A DNA stretch of 64,000 nucleotides from Anthoceros angustus (GCA_010909165.1 VJWM01000126.1:372001-436000), one strand, 5' to 3'. Numbered from the stretch's first letter, positions 10,552 to 22,435 are shown. Numbers and translations are program-made. Notes: generated by a model from the letters alone, not told the origin.

Positions 10552-13030
10552 ATGGCCACAGTATGGCAACCGGACCCGTTGTGGACTCAACAAATTGGCG
10601 TGTGTACAGGGATTCTACTAGGAGCTCCCGCTCACCTCACGTTAGGGAGCCAACCCCTGGCCAACAAAGCCTCCAGGTGCAGCAGTGTAAGGAGCCCAGC
10701 ACTTCCAATTCCGATGACATGTGTGGGTGGGGACGGGTTCTCCAACCATGGTCGTCGCCAGGAGCAGGAGCACTTGTGGCAACAGTTTTTTCTGGAGCCT
10801 ACCATGTGGTGGGACAACAGACGAGATAAGAAGAGCTCCCGTTCGCCTGACTTCCGGCGTAAGGGGTCCGACGAGGTGCTGTGGTTAAACAGCATGTTTA
10901 AGCCAGCTTGGGTTGATGAGCAGCTCGTTTCCTTCGATATGCAGATGGGTCATGTTGCCTCTCCTTCCGAGTTCAGTTCTCCGGATAAGCCTGAACCTGG
11001 GAGGAGTGTAGGATCGGAAATGGGCATAGTTAGTGCTGTAACCGTGAGCACATTATGTCAGCAGGGGAAGCTTTCTGAGGCCGTTGGAGCCCTGGAATCT
11101 CTGGCGCAGACAGACTCTGCTATTTGCCAGTCTCTGTTTTGCACTGTGCTGAAACTGTGTACAGCCAAGAAGAATTTGGTTGTGGGGCGACGAGTTCATG
11201 ATCTCAGTGTCAAACTTGGGTACGAGTCGAATGCATACTTGGGGAACCATATCTTGCGTATGTATGCATGTGGAGGTAGGCTAGAAGAGGCCATGGATGT
11301 GTTCACCAGGGTAGGCAGACCAGATGTGATAACGTGGGGTTCCATCATCTCTGCATATGCTAAACATGGGAAACCGAATGAGGCCATACAACTGTACCAT
11401 GAGATGCGGAGGTCTGGAGTGAAGGCGAATGGTCACGTCTTTGTAGCTGCCCTTAAAGCTTGTGCACTTACCGCCGACTTGGAATCTGGCAGAAAAGTGC
11501 ACTGTGATGTGTTGCGCGGCGGCATTCCTCTGGACTTGTTTGTTGGCAGCTGTCTTGTGGACATGTATGCAAACTGTGGCGAACTGACAGATGCACGCCA
11601 GGTTTTTGATGGCATGGTCACAAAGGATGTGGTGACATGGAATGCCCTGATATCTGGGTATGCAAAATGTGGTCAACTGAAAGATGCACGCCAGATTTTT
11701 GACAGCATGGTCACAAAGAATGTGGTGACATGGAATGCCCTGATATCTGGGTATGCAAAATGTGGTGAATTGGAAGATGCACGCCAGGTTTTTGACAGCA
11801 TGACCACAAAGGATGTGGTGACATGGACGGCTCTTATTGCTGGGTATTCGCAGCAAGGACTCAGCCAAGAGGCGCTTGTTTTGTATGAACAAATGGAGCA
11901 AGAAGGCCTCATTTTGGCTAACCATTTTACTTTTGCTTGCCTTCTGAAGGCTTGTGCAAGCACTGGTGCCTTACAGAAGGGCAGGCAGCTGCACTCACAG
12001 ATTGTGGAAAGAGGACTGCTGGATGACGTAGTGTTGAGCACCTGCCTGGTGGACATGTATGCAAAATGTGGTGAAGTGGAGGATGCACGCCAGGTTTTTG
12101 ATAGCATGAACACAAAGAATGTTGTGACATGGAATGCCCTGATATCTGGGTATGGTTCTTGTGATGATGGTCGGAGAGCACTAGCTTGTTTTGAGGAGAT
12201 GTTAGTTGCCGGTATTCCGCCTGATGGGGCTACTTTTAGTTGCCTTTTAACAGCATGCAGTCACGAGGGACTGGTCCATGACGGCCGCAGACACTTTGAT
12301 TCCATGGCTGAACATGGAATCAAACCTACTTGAGCATTACAATTGCATGATTGATCTTCTTGGGCGTGCAGGCCATTTAGATGAAGCAGAGAAGATGCTA
12401 TTATCCTGCGAGGGCCAAAGTAATGTTGTGGGATTGACGTCTTTGTTGAATGCCTGCAAAAGTCACGGGGATTTAGAGAGGGCGATGTGGTGTTTTGAAA
12501 GCATTGTTAGGCTGGATCCCCTGGAGGCGCCCGCCTATGTGCTCATGGCCAATGCCTATGCAGATGCAGGTCGGTGGAGCGATGTAGACAGGATTGAAAC
12601 ACAGAGAGTGGTAGCAGGAGCTAACAAGAAACCTGCAGTGGCAACCATTGAGGTGAATAAGGAGGTACATAGGTTTCTGGTGGGAGAAAGGAGAGAGGAT
12701 ATTGCGCTTAAGGTGGAGAGCACAAATGCACGTCTGAAGCAGGAAGGAGGCCACGTACCTCACACAAAGTTGGTGTTGAAGCCACTGGGTGAGAAGGAAA
12801 AGGAAGATGCGCTTTGTGGGCATGCTGAGAAGCTAGCTCTGGCGTTTGGTCTCTTGAACACTCCGAGTGGGACACCTCTGGTGGTAACGAAGAACCTACG
12901 CATGTGCAGTGACTGCCACAGTTCCACGGAGATCATGTCAAGGCTTGAACAAAGAGACATTGTCGTAAGAGATGGGTTCCGTGTGCATCGATTCGCAGCT
13001 GGTTGTTGCAGTTGCAAGGGTCGACCGTGA
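10552..13030 (+). CDS. PLS-class PPR protein with DYW-like domain ending GRP (frameshifted)
   Basis: Probable organelle RNA-editing factor. The first frame runs 10552-12333 (593 residues): an N-terminal stretch that could include a transit peptide, then about ten PPR motifs from residue 160 with typical text such as DVVTWNALISGYAKCG and LVDMYAKCG. The frame breaks at about 12331, where KPT meets TGA. Coding resumes in the +2 frame with EHYNCMIDLLGRAGH and runs through the E region to a deaminase-like DYW domain with HAEKLALAFGL (HxE zinc and catalytic motif) and CSDCH (zinc ligands). The family normally reads KPT-x-EHYN, so about two bases seem missing. The protein ends CSCKGRP rather than DYW, a variant I link to the KP class proposed for U-to-C editing in hornworts, lycophytes and ferns. 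Otherwise intronless, as usual for PPR genes. It could be a young pseudogene or a sequencing indel. Confidence 0.88.
11590..11868 (+). repeat. 93 bp intragenic tandem triplication of a PPR motif
   Basis: Units start at 11590, 11683 and 11776 with period 93. Each encodes a 31-residue short PPR motif beginning DARQVFD or DARQIFD and holding VVTWNALI or VVTWTALI. The nucleotide match is high enough to indicate recent duplication. Codons at the RNA-specifying positions stay in register, so a duplication would lengthen the predicted RNA target. Confidence 0.9.
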
Positions 13031-16000
13031 GAAAAATGAAGAACTACCCAGCCAGTGCTAAGGGTTTACGCCAGAGTATTGCTTTTTTCGTCGGGGTGAA
13101 TGTTCTTGCTTATCTCCATTCCTGTCCAAACTGCCTACCTTTGGAACAGCTGGAGAACTGCCTACCTATCCTCGACCATAGCACTCCAGGTCACAAGTCC
13201 CTGAAGTTGTCTGCTATTTACAAGCACACTATTGCAGGCTCCCTCCAGGCTTCCATACTTGGCATACATGATTATAAGACGTTGTAAGATGTGACCACTG
13301 GAACCAGTTGTAGGGCAGATATAGCTTAGCACCTACCTACCTTCAATGTTGCTTGATTTGAACATTCGGTGACTGGCATGTCCCAAGACCAGCTAGCTGT
13401 CTTACCCGTTGTCCAGCTGTTTTCGGGCAACACAATTTGTCGATTTCTGAGCCTGCATCCTCCAGGGAAGCAGAGGTGAAGAGTAAAAAGAGGTAGGTAG
13501 TAACACCCCTCACTGCGCAGCAAGTAAGGAAGCGTCAAGTGCTGGCTTCCCAGCGGTCTAGGATCTCGCCAATTCACTCCACAAGAGACTTGCACGATTC
13601 TCAACGCTCTCAACCTCACGACACGGACTACGCTCCAAGTAGCCCACCGTCCACTGACGACTCGCAGGCCACCTCCTCGAGGTGCTGCTCTTTATTGCAA
13701 GAATACAACGATGGAATCTGGCTATCTACGCCCAACTGGCTACTGCCCTTGATTCCATGACAAGCTCACTAGCTAGCTCTCCACAGCTCTCTCAACACAA
13801 GGCTTGCAGCGCACACTTGCCTGCTCTCTCAAAGAGTGAGTCCCACTTGTAACTTCCTCAAAGCCCTTGCTCTAGCCCTTATATATCCCGCAGCCTGACC
13901 TTAACTAGGCAGCTATTAAATCTAGGGATTCTTACAGACCACTAATCACTAAGAGTCCTCTCTAGGCAGCTCTTCATTTGTGGTCAGAAATTCCTCTCTA
14001 ACAAGAGATTGCATGAAGCATGCAACACATGCATCTTCTTAACAGGGCAGCTACTAACTTAGCTTTTTACCTTTTTCAACTTTTCACCTTTCTACCTTAT
14101 TTCACCAGTGCCGTTACTTAGGTACTCTATTATGTCCACTGGCCATATTATTCAAAATATAATTTTTTATAATTAGTGTAATAAATGATTATACAGTAAC
14201 TAAAACATACTAAATTAGTTTTTCCCTACAATACACTTCACCTTGTGGAACAACTACATGACTTGGAAAAGAAGATCGTCATTTAAGTACTTTAGGAAAT
14301 AGCATGGACAGGCCCCAATTACAAGTTTTTAAAGCCAGGCCCCAATTACAAGTTTTTAAAGCCAGGTTAACATGGTTACTTTCAACATTTTTTGTTTAAT
14401 TATTTTTAAATGAAATATTTTCAAAACAATAATTGTCTATTTTTGATCTATTATTCCACGTTGTGTGTTACATTTATGAGTATCCAAAAGGTGATTCAGT
14501 ATTAATTAATTAAAATTAATAAAAGTTGAAAATTCAAAAAATAAAACGTCCAATGTGTAAAAATTTAAGTTTGTGTGAAAAATTAGGGCCTATTTAGGGG
14601 AGGTCTATTCCGATGTCCTCTGCTCATGCTGTCCTCCTGTGCCTCCCCTCCTAACCCTGACCTGACTGTTTTCCCCCTCACCCCTTACAATTCTCCTCTC
14701 CTTTCACCTTAGCAGCCCATTGCACCAGGCAACACTCTCCGACCAGCTGTTACAAGGGATGAGAAATTCTTGCTCTGAGGCACAAATGCATGAGGAGGTG
14801 GCCACCCATCTTTAGCGCTCTCCTCCCGAAACAGTAAGTACCTCTCAGGTTTAGTGCTCTTGTTGCTCTCCTCATGAAACAGCAAGTGTTTTAAGTGCTC
14901 CTCAAGTATTAGGAGCGCTCTTGTTGAAATTGAGATAATTTGGGAGAATAGGATTTGTGTAGAGGGATCAACCCGCCCATAACCCAAGAAAGCCGTAATC
15001 CCTCCTGCCCAAGCTCTGACACAGCCAGGCGTTGCATGTAGGAGAGCATCAACCAGCTCCTCATTCCTCACGTTGGTGAGCCTCCACGCTAGTTGCCCTG
15101 GTCCCGCCTAGCAGGGGGGTTCACTCTCTCTCTTCAGTGGCCTTGACTTGCCATTCCGGTTTTAACCCCTACACAACTATCTCTATTTTCCGAGAAATTC
15201 AAGCATTGTGGTTTCTGATTTTCTGTAAATGTTGTGATCATATAGTAATTAGAGTAGTGCCAAGCTCTATGCAGGCTTTCCAACAAGCCTTTGGTTGCCT
15301 TCATTGAAGTAGAATTGTAGTTTCCAATGTGAAAGGAACCTCCCAGAGTTTCGGTCGGGATGCCCTTCTTTGGGTCTTTCGAACTGTTCCAGCCATGAGC
15401 TCAGGTAAAAAATACAATTGGAAATGCTGAAAGATCACTGCCAATCACCGCGAGAAATCCAAGGAAAATTGATTGATAGTTCATCAGATACACCAAGAGA
15501 AACGGCGAGGCCCTTTCGTGCCGCGCATGCAAAGCCCCTCCCTAGGTCGTTGTCATTAGTGGACATGGCCGGATTCTCTCTCCTGCCACTCATTACGGAT
15601 CTCAAAGGCGGAGGACAGGTGCATACCCGGAGCCCACGAGGACACCGTCCTCCAGCCTCTGGCTCTCCTACACTCCTCGTGCTCGCTGCACTTGCACGGT
15701 CAGAGGCCCATTTCACCTGGAATAGATATAGAAACTCCCGAACAACAAGCAGTGCACTACACCTCCAAGATGGAGTCGGGAAGTGGTAGCACGTCGCTAG
15801 CCGAGGTAGACTTGTAAGGGCGAGACAACTCGCAATCTCTCATTGGATCTTACCTTTCATGAAAATGTGTGCAAGCAACAATGGGATCGACAATCATGGG
15901 CAACAAAATTAATGTAAGTAATGCATTCCAAAACCAGAACGGTCATTCAAGGCCAGTGAAGAGAGAGAGTGGACCCACCTGCTGGGCAAGTCCATGGCAC

Positions 16001-16601
16001 CAGCTAAGTGGCGGGACCACGGCCGGACCATACCACTCTCCTTGCTCGCCGCAGTTCAACCTCGCACTCTGTTTCTTTTCCAGCTCGCGATGCCTCGTCG
16101 CCGTTGCCATGCCCCTCTGCTCCCATTCCGAGGCAATTCAATGGCCTTCAAGGTTGCCAATTTTTGAAACCTGGGCATGGGGTTAATCAATAGTAAAATT
16201 TTAAATTTCTATGAATTAGTTACGATAGAAAAAGTAGGTTCAAAGTCTCGATCCGAAACTCTTGGACGTTTAGTGATTAAAACTGCACTATCATTGGATT
16301 GTCTCTTGCCCATAATTATCGGTCCCACCGTTTCTTGCAGACTTCTCTAAGAAAAGTAAGATCCAATGAGAGACTGCTACTTGTCTCACAATTACAAGGT
16401 CCACCTCGCGGCATGTCCCCGATAACCTCTCACTCTAGTACGTGCATGAACTTGCTTGCCAAATCAGGGTCTTTACTACCTGATCTCTAGTTTTCCGTGC
16501 CTGCCCTTCCCTCATCTTGCCTATTTACCAAACTTGGCCTGCTTGCCTCTCATCTCCCTGCTAACCATCGTGCCATATCTCCAGATCGCCATCGTCGTCA
16601 T
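13031..16601. other. Intergenic region without a recognisable gene
   Basis: I find no domain here. Frames at 14709-15071 (-), 15418-15789 (+) and 15869-16186 (+) are open but have no family resemblance. The interval 14100-14600 is AT-rich. A CTTATATATCC motif near 13879 resembles a TATA box but has no attached gene. The last bases, 16597-16601 (gtcat), are the left target-site duplication of the copia element. Confidence 0.5.
14311..14364. repeat. 27 bp perfect tandem duplication
   Basis: Units at 14311-14337 and 14338-14364 are identical, starting ggccccaattacaag and ending with aaagcca. Confidence 0.95.
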
Positions 16602-16863
16602 TGAAGGATCGTGTGGCAGCACATGATGGTGGAAAGAGGAGAGGAGAGGAGGAGGCAAGTGTAACTCTCTCACATTGAGATGAGACTTGGAGGGTATTTA
16701 TACCCTCCAATAGGGCTCCCTAGGAAGCTCCACAAGAAGCCCCTAGGAAGGAGCACAAGAAGCTTCCTAGTGATTAGCTTAAGCTAAACTAATGATACTT
16801 AATTGACACCTAACTTAGACTAAGTGTATTAGTCTAAGTATATTGGGCTTTAATACTCTTACA
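16602..16863 (-). repeat. 3' LTR of the copia element
   Basis: 262 bases, ending in TACA on the + strand (TGTA on the element strand). It matches 20804-21055 apart from several short indels and holds a TATA-like tatttatacc segment near 16697. Confidence 0.92.
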
Positions 16864-17045
16864 ACCTCCCACTTAAAGGCCAATTTACCTTTGTAGAAGA
16901 ATGGGCTACCGCATGCCCATCAGTGTCCGAGCTTGTGCAAATTGCTCAGAGAGAGTCCCTTGGTAAGAATATCTCAGGGCCGGTGTGTGAACCTTGACAA
17001 GTTGTACCCTCTTGTCATCCAACACCTCTCGAATGAAGTGATACT

Positions 17046-17726
17046 TCACATCCACATGTTTAGTCTTCGCATGAAACATCGGATTCTTTGCCAATTGATA
17101 GCACTGCTATCACAATGCAACACCGGCACAACCTTGATCCCCAAGTCTCCCACTAAACGAGCAAGCCATATGGCTTCCTTGCAAGCCTCGCTGTCGCAAC
17201 ATACTGGCCTCTGGTAGATAGCGTAATGCACGATCGCAAACGAGATCGCCATGAGATCGCCTCCAAAGGCACATGAAGACATAACTCGATGTGGACCTCC
17301 TTTTGTCCATATCCTGCATAATCAGCATCTGTACCCAACCACACATGCATCTTCACTACCAAAACATATGCACAAAGCTTTTGTACCATTCAGATACCTC
17401 ATAACTCCTTTTACTGCCTCCCAATGCTTCTTGCCAGGGTTTGACATAAACCTGCTAACCACTCCCACTGCAAAGGCAATGTCAGGACGTGTAGCAATCA
17501 TTGCATACATCAAACTCCCTACAGCTGATGAGTATGGGACCTTCTCCATTTCAGCTTTTGTCCTCCTCGTAGCTTGGGCAATCCGCTTGAAAGTTTCACA
17601 TATGGAGGCAATGGAGTACCCAATGGCTTCCCTTCTCCATGTTGAAACGTTGAAGCACCTTAATGTATTCCGTCTCGAGACAAATAAAGTGACGCTTATG
17701 TCTGCTCCGACGAATACGCATGCCAA
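17046..17726 (-). pseudogene. Copia RNase H domain (broken)
   Basis: The segment YSSAVGSLMYAMIATRPDIA followed by a VMRYLNGTKALC stretch is typical of the copia region between reverse transcriptase and RNase H. The distal part, in another frame (17046-17282), has SEACKEAIWLARL and a HCDSSAI stretch, the end of RNase H. The parts lie in different frames, so it is not a functional unit as read. Confidence 0.85.
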
Positions 17727-17781
17727 GTATATGGCTCGCCTCCCAAGTCTGTCATTTCAAAGTGAGCATTCAACTTTGACT

Positions 17782-18584
17782 TCAACAAATCTCATCAAGA
17801 CTGCTCCAAAGAATTAGCATATCATCCACATAGAGGATCAAAATGAGCAAGCTTTGATCCTTAGCTTGCTTCAGATAGAGGCAATGATCCTCATCGCCAC
17901 GCTTGTAGCCTTGAGAAAGCATAAATGAGTGGAACTTGTGATACCACTGGTGCCTTTTCAAACCATAAAGGCTCTTCCTCAACTCGCACACCGATGCTCT
18001 TTGCCCTTCTCAACAAAACCTTCGTTGCTGCATGTAGACGCCTCTTGAAGGTCACCATGCAAGAATGCCGCCTTGACATCCATCCGCAAGTTCCATATCA
18101 TCCTCGCAACCAAAGCAAGAACACATCGCAAAGTTGTCATTTTGACTACCGGTGAGAAAATCTCATCAAAGTCAATGCCTGGTTGTTGCTTGAAACCCTT
18201 AGCAACCAATCGTGCCTTGTACTTTGGTTTGCCATCAAGAGGTATGACCTTCATCTTGTACACCCATTTGCACGGTAGTGCCTTCTTATCCTTAGGCAAC
18301 CGAACCAACTCCCAAGTTTGGTTCTTATGCAGCGAATTCATTTCTGACTGCATGGCCTTCTCCCACTTCTCTTTGTTACTCATTGACATGGCCTCTTTGT
18401 AAGAAGAGGGTTCCCCACAATCACAAGAACATAATCCAGATGGATCATACCGCCGAGGTCGTAATCCCGCCTCGACGAGCATGTGCACCTCTATAGGTGC
18501 TTGTTCGACTCTTGGTTCATCTACGGTGGAGGAATGTGCTCCGCACATTACCACTATCAACCCGCCCATGATGATCATGTCCAT
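17782..18584 (-). pseudogene. Copia reverse transcriptase domain (broken)
   Basis: One frame holds [20 protein letters not shown], the CKWVYKMK motif, [10 protein letters not shown] and [11 protein letters not shown], then [12 protein letters not shown]. After a frame break, 17782-17991 holds [12 protein letters not shown] and the catalytic LYVDDML box. The order and spacing match Ty1/copia reverse transcriptase. Frame breaks lie near 17990. Confidence 0.92.
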
Positions 18585-19412
18585 CTTCTTGGAAGATCAC
18601 CCTTCGCACTCCACAGCTTGGAGTAGGCTTCCTGCATCTTGTTCTCATTGAAGAACACGTTAGTACGAACAACCTTTCTAGCCTCGGATCCCACAAACCA
18701 GTATCCCATCTCACTGAATCACCATAGCCAAGAAAAATACATTTCTTGGACTTAGGTGCCAACTTGTCCCGAAACTCTTTTGGAACATGGCAAGATGCCT
18801 CATACCAAACACTCGCAGATGCTTGTAGGATGGTTTCTTTCCGCACTATAGCTCGAACTCGCTCATCAACCTTATTAGGAGATCTGTTAATAAGATGAAT
18901 CAGAGACATCGCTCGCCCAAAACCCATTAGGCAATCCGAGTTTGACAACAAAACCACGCATCCTCTCCTCGAATGGTTACATTCATCCGCTCGCACACCA
19001 TTTTGTGGAGGAGTATACGCATAATTCTCTTTTGATTCCCTTGGAATCACGTAATGACCGGAAAGCTGAAACATACTCTCCACCATTATCCCCCTTAGAC
19101 ACTTCAATCGGTGTGACCGATCTACAAGGGTGACAAATTTCAAACACCGTAACTTCATCCTTTTTCCTCAAAGGATAAAACCCACACCTTGCGTGAGAAA
19201 TCATCTATGAAAGTGACAAAATAAGAGGCACCGCCTAATGATGCAAGAGGCATAGGTCCACATACATCACCGTGAACCAACTCAAGAGGTTTACTCCTAC
19301 TTTTACCTCGTGTTCGATGTGATGATTTTGTCTGCTTCCCATATAAACAAAGGCTCACACATCGAGAGATCGAGAAGTTAAGAATGAGGATATAACGAGA
19401 TAAAACCTTCAT
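18517..19412 (-). pseudogene. Copia integrase domain (broken)
   Basis: 19155-19412 holds LELVHGDVCGPMP and YFVTFIDDFSRKVWV, the start of the integrase catalytic core. In other frames, 18517-19204 holds EVSKGDNGGEYVS, the second core Asp segment, and INRSPNKV. Several frame changes break the domain. Confidence 0.88.
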
Positions 19413-19645
19413 TCCCTTCTCGAGACATATGTCCTAACCGCAATGCCACAAGGAAACATTTGGTTGCTCTCGATCACATGATCTTTGATGGTTTACAAGT
19501 GAGTACAAAGTGCCACACTTCGATCCACGAGCTAACACAAGAGAACCTTTGGAGATCTTCCAAGAGTGATCCCCAAACCAAAGTGGTAACCAAAGATCAT
19601 CCAACCGTCTGCGCTAATCATGCTCTTTGTCAACTTCGAACATGC

Positions 19646-20040
19646 CTAACGCCCTTCAAAGATGAATGAAGATCCGTTGTCAAACTTGAGTTGCACATCA
19701 CCCACGCCGCGATCCGCATGCATAGTTATTTCCAAGCCTAACGATCCTTTCCTTGTAGCATCATACGTGCTAAACCACTCTATGAGGAGTAACATGGAAA
19801 GATGCACCGAGTCAATTATCCAATTGCGTAATAAATGACTATCCACGGTATTAATTGCAGCATTCAAGTAAGAAGAGATAAGGACATCTCCGTCCTCAAC
19901 AGTAGTTTAACTCTTCCAACTCGATGCAAGTCGCCTTCTTGTCGCCCCGCTTCTCTTTTCCTTGGTCCTTTTGAACTTCTCGCACTCTCTTTTGAAGTGA
20001 CCCCTTTGTGACAATAGTGACACTCCACATTCTTGTTACG
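19646..20040 (-). pseudogene. Copia protease and gag zinc-knuckle remnant
   Basis: 19646-19867 contains a WIIDSV stretch where WIIDSGA is expected of a retroviral-type aspartic protease, followed by W-FSTYD. Upstream on the element strand, at about 19985-20035, the pattern C-H-Y-C-H-K-G then H-F-K-R-x-C of a gag CCHC knuckle is recognisable if one base is skipped. The catalytic DSG is damaged. Confidence 0.7.
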
Positions 20041-20592
20041 ACTACGAGATTTGCTACGAGAGAAGCTTACGTCGGTTGCTTCCCTTCGCGGTGGACCTCC
20101 CTCTCACTATGAGGGCACCGGAACCTTTGGAAGGTTCCATGTTTTCTGTTCACCTCCTCGATTAACAGCTACCTTCTACATTTACAATGGTAAGACCACT
20201 AGCGAGGCGAGAATTACTTATGTCTGGTGTCCCAACTCTCCGTAATGTGACCAGCGAAACATAGCTCTCACGGAATGGGCGTGATACCTTGAGATGAGAG
20301 TCGGCTGAAAATGGTATTGAAATCATTCGGATGATCGGACATCCTCGTCCCTTCCTTCATCTTCAAGTCCACCACCATTTCAACCAATACACCCGAGAAG
20401 CCGCACTTTGCTTCTCATACAGTCACACGCACCGTCCGTAACTCGTGGTCTTATCTTTCACATTGAAGTACCTTGTTTTTGACAATGTTAGCATGATAGT
20501 AGATCTAGCAAGCTCATCCAGTCCCGCCACTCATCACATGTCATACTATACGGTTTTGGCGCCTAACAACTTTATGGGCTTGATCGCTTTTT

Positions 20593-20790
20593 ACTAAAAC
20601 ATATGCACAAAGCTTTTGTACCATTCGGATACCTCATAACTCCTTCATCGCCTCCCAATGCTTCTTGCGGTTTGACATAAACACTAACCACTCCCACCGC
20701 AAAGGCAATGTCGGGGCGTGTAGCAATCATTGCATACATCAAACTCCCGGTATGAGTATGGGACCTTCTCCATTTGACTTTGTCCTCCTC
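20593..20790 (-). repeat. Second copy of an RNase H fragment beside the 5' LTR
   Basis: The minus strand repeats the SLMYAMIATRPDIAFAVGVV segment of 17370-17600, in the same orientation, immediately inside the 5' LTR where the gag leader should be. It carries more small deletions than the main copy. Confidence 0.85.
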
Positions 20791-20803
20791 ACTCGATACC
20801 GGT

Positions 20804-21055
20804 TGAAGGATCGTGTGTGACATGATGGTGGAAAGAGGAGAGGAGAGGAGGAGGCAAGTGTAACTCTCACATTGAGATGAGACTTGGAGGTATTTATACC
20901 CTCCAATGCTCCTAGGAAGCTCCACAAGAAGCTCCTAGGAAGGAGCACAAGAAGCTTCCTAGTGATTAGCTTAAGCTAAACTAAACTAACTTAATCGACA
21001 CCTAACTTAGACTAAGTGTATTAGTCTAAGTATATTGGGCTTTAATACCCTTACA
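20804..21055 (-). repeat. 5' LTR of the copia element
   Basis: 252 bases, a copy of 16602-16863. It is followed on the + strand by the right-hand target duplication gtcat (21056-21060). Most differences from the other LTR are one- to six-base losses in C/G-rich spots. Confidence 0.92.
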
Positions 21056-21390
21056 GTCATGGCAGCGCCTTCCAGCTCTGCATTGGCCACCTTTCCGCAT
21101 CCTGGGCCGAGATGCGGGATATAGGCGGTGGGTGTAGAGATAGGTGTCCTCCGATTGCCCTAGAGGACGGAGGGCTTTCCTGCCACGCGTCCACTAGTGC
21201 CAACCACTCAGGGAGGGCTTCGCATGTGGGCACGGATTGTGAGTTCTCCACTTTGCGCATGGGGCCAAGTTTTATGAACCCGGTTAGGAAAGTGTAGATA
21301 GAAGCTTGCTGTCATGGCAGATCCATTTTGTGAAGGGCCCCACCTTTTCTCTCGCTTCATCTAATGAACTACCTCGGTGTATCAACGCAC

Positions 21391-21900
21391 AAGGACTAAC
21401 TCCTTGAATATGCCAAATATAATTAATATTTAATGATGCTAATTTCATAGAACTAAAATTCAATTGCACTTTGTTCAGTTGAAGCCTCACACGATCTTGT
21501 TTATCATATTTTAGCACTCACATCCAAGACAAAGGTCTATTTGCATGATGTCAAGATCCAGAAGGATTAACTCCATTAAGATGGAAACTAGAGCTAATAT
21601 TAATTAACGCTAATTTTAAATGGAACTAATAGTCAATTGCACTTTGTTCAATTGAAGCTTTCATAGTAGTAATCATATTGATAGTATCATATTATAACAC
21701 TCAGTTCAAAAACTAAAGCATATATGCATTATACCATAACCCAAAGAGATTAATTCATTCATTTGGGAAAATAGAACTACTATTAAATAGAGCTAACATT
21801 TAACTGCATTTCATTCAATTGACGTTCTTGTATAGTCTTGTTAACAATTATCATATTTTAGTTGTTCCGACCTTATCATTGATTGTGTGGCACACTAATA
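21391..21900. repeat. Diverged internal tandem repeats of about 171-181 bp
   Basis: Three related units start near 21391, 21562 and 21743. Each carries a ga-ttaa-tc motif, then a caattgcactttgttcaattga-like segment and a tatcatatt segment. They recur inside the second 1.74 kb copy from about 23110 to 23600. This looks like an old satellite-like array. Confidence 0.7.
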
Positions 21901-22435
21901 CACATATGATCAACGATAAATTTTCGCGTAGATAAATTCCACGTACCAATGTACTTCGCACTTATAGTCTTATATAAATAAAGTTGTCATGTAAACATCC
22001 ACATATCACTTGAGAATTAGATACTAAATATGAAGTGAAGCACACAACGCACAAGACAAGGAGAGAAGTGGACCTTTGCGGCGGGCTCAAACAAAATCCT
22101 TCACCAAGAAAAAATCGCAGGTCTTAGGGCGGAGGGTTGAAGCAAGATTTCGATTTTGCTGCCGCATCCAAAATTGTTCCTCACCGAGCTAAAAGAAATT
22201 AGCGGCCCCTATGTTGCACTCGATCGACTCAAAATCACGCACATGAAGGCGCAGCAAAAATGTTTTGAGATGGTGAGACACGCTCCTATGGTGACTTGCT
22301 CGTAGTTGAACAAAGCAAAGCAGAATAATAAAACACTAGACAAAGCGCGCGCCACACAAATAGTTCCTCAATATGGCCCGAGCAGGCCGGTTTAACCAAG
22401 CAAGGCGTGTACACATGACGTAATATATAACAAAC

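Larger units (their letters stand above)
16602..21055 (-). mobile_element. Degenerate full-length Ty1/copia LTR retrotransposon
   Basis: Both LTRs are present (16602-16863 and 20804-21055), read on the minus strand as TGTAAG...CCTTCA. The element is bounded by a 5-base target duplication, gtcat at 16597-16601 and 21056-21060. Minus-strand domain order is gag with CCHC knuckle, protease, integrase, reverse transcriptase and RNase H, the copia order. A purine tract (AAGTGGGAGGT) abuts the 3' LTR at 16864-16874. A GGTATC primer-site remnant adjoins the 5' LTR. The coding part is broken into many frames by small indels, so it is non-autonomous or poorly sequenced. An extra RNase H fragment lies at about 20593-20790, next to the 5' LTR. 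Confidence 0.93.

Noticed and set aside
11281-12113. Minus-strand frames of 146-214 residues
   Set aside because: Antisense shadows of the tandem PPR motifs; their internal repetition comes from the 93 bp units.
14709-15071. 120-residue minus-strand frame
   Set aside because: No domain or family resemblance, no gene context, and composition like the intergenic DNA around it.
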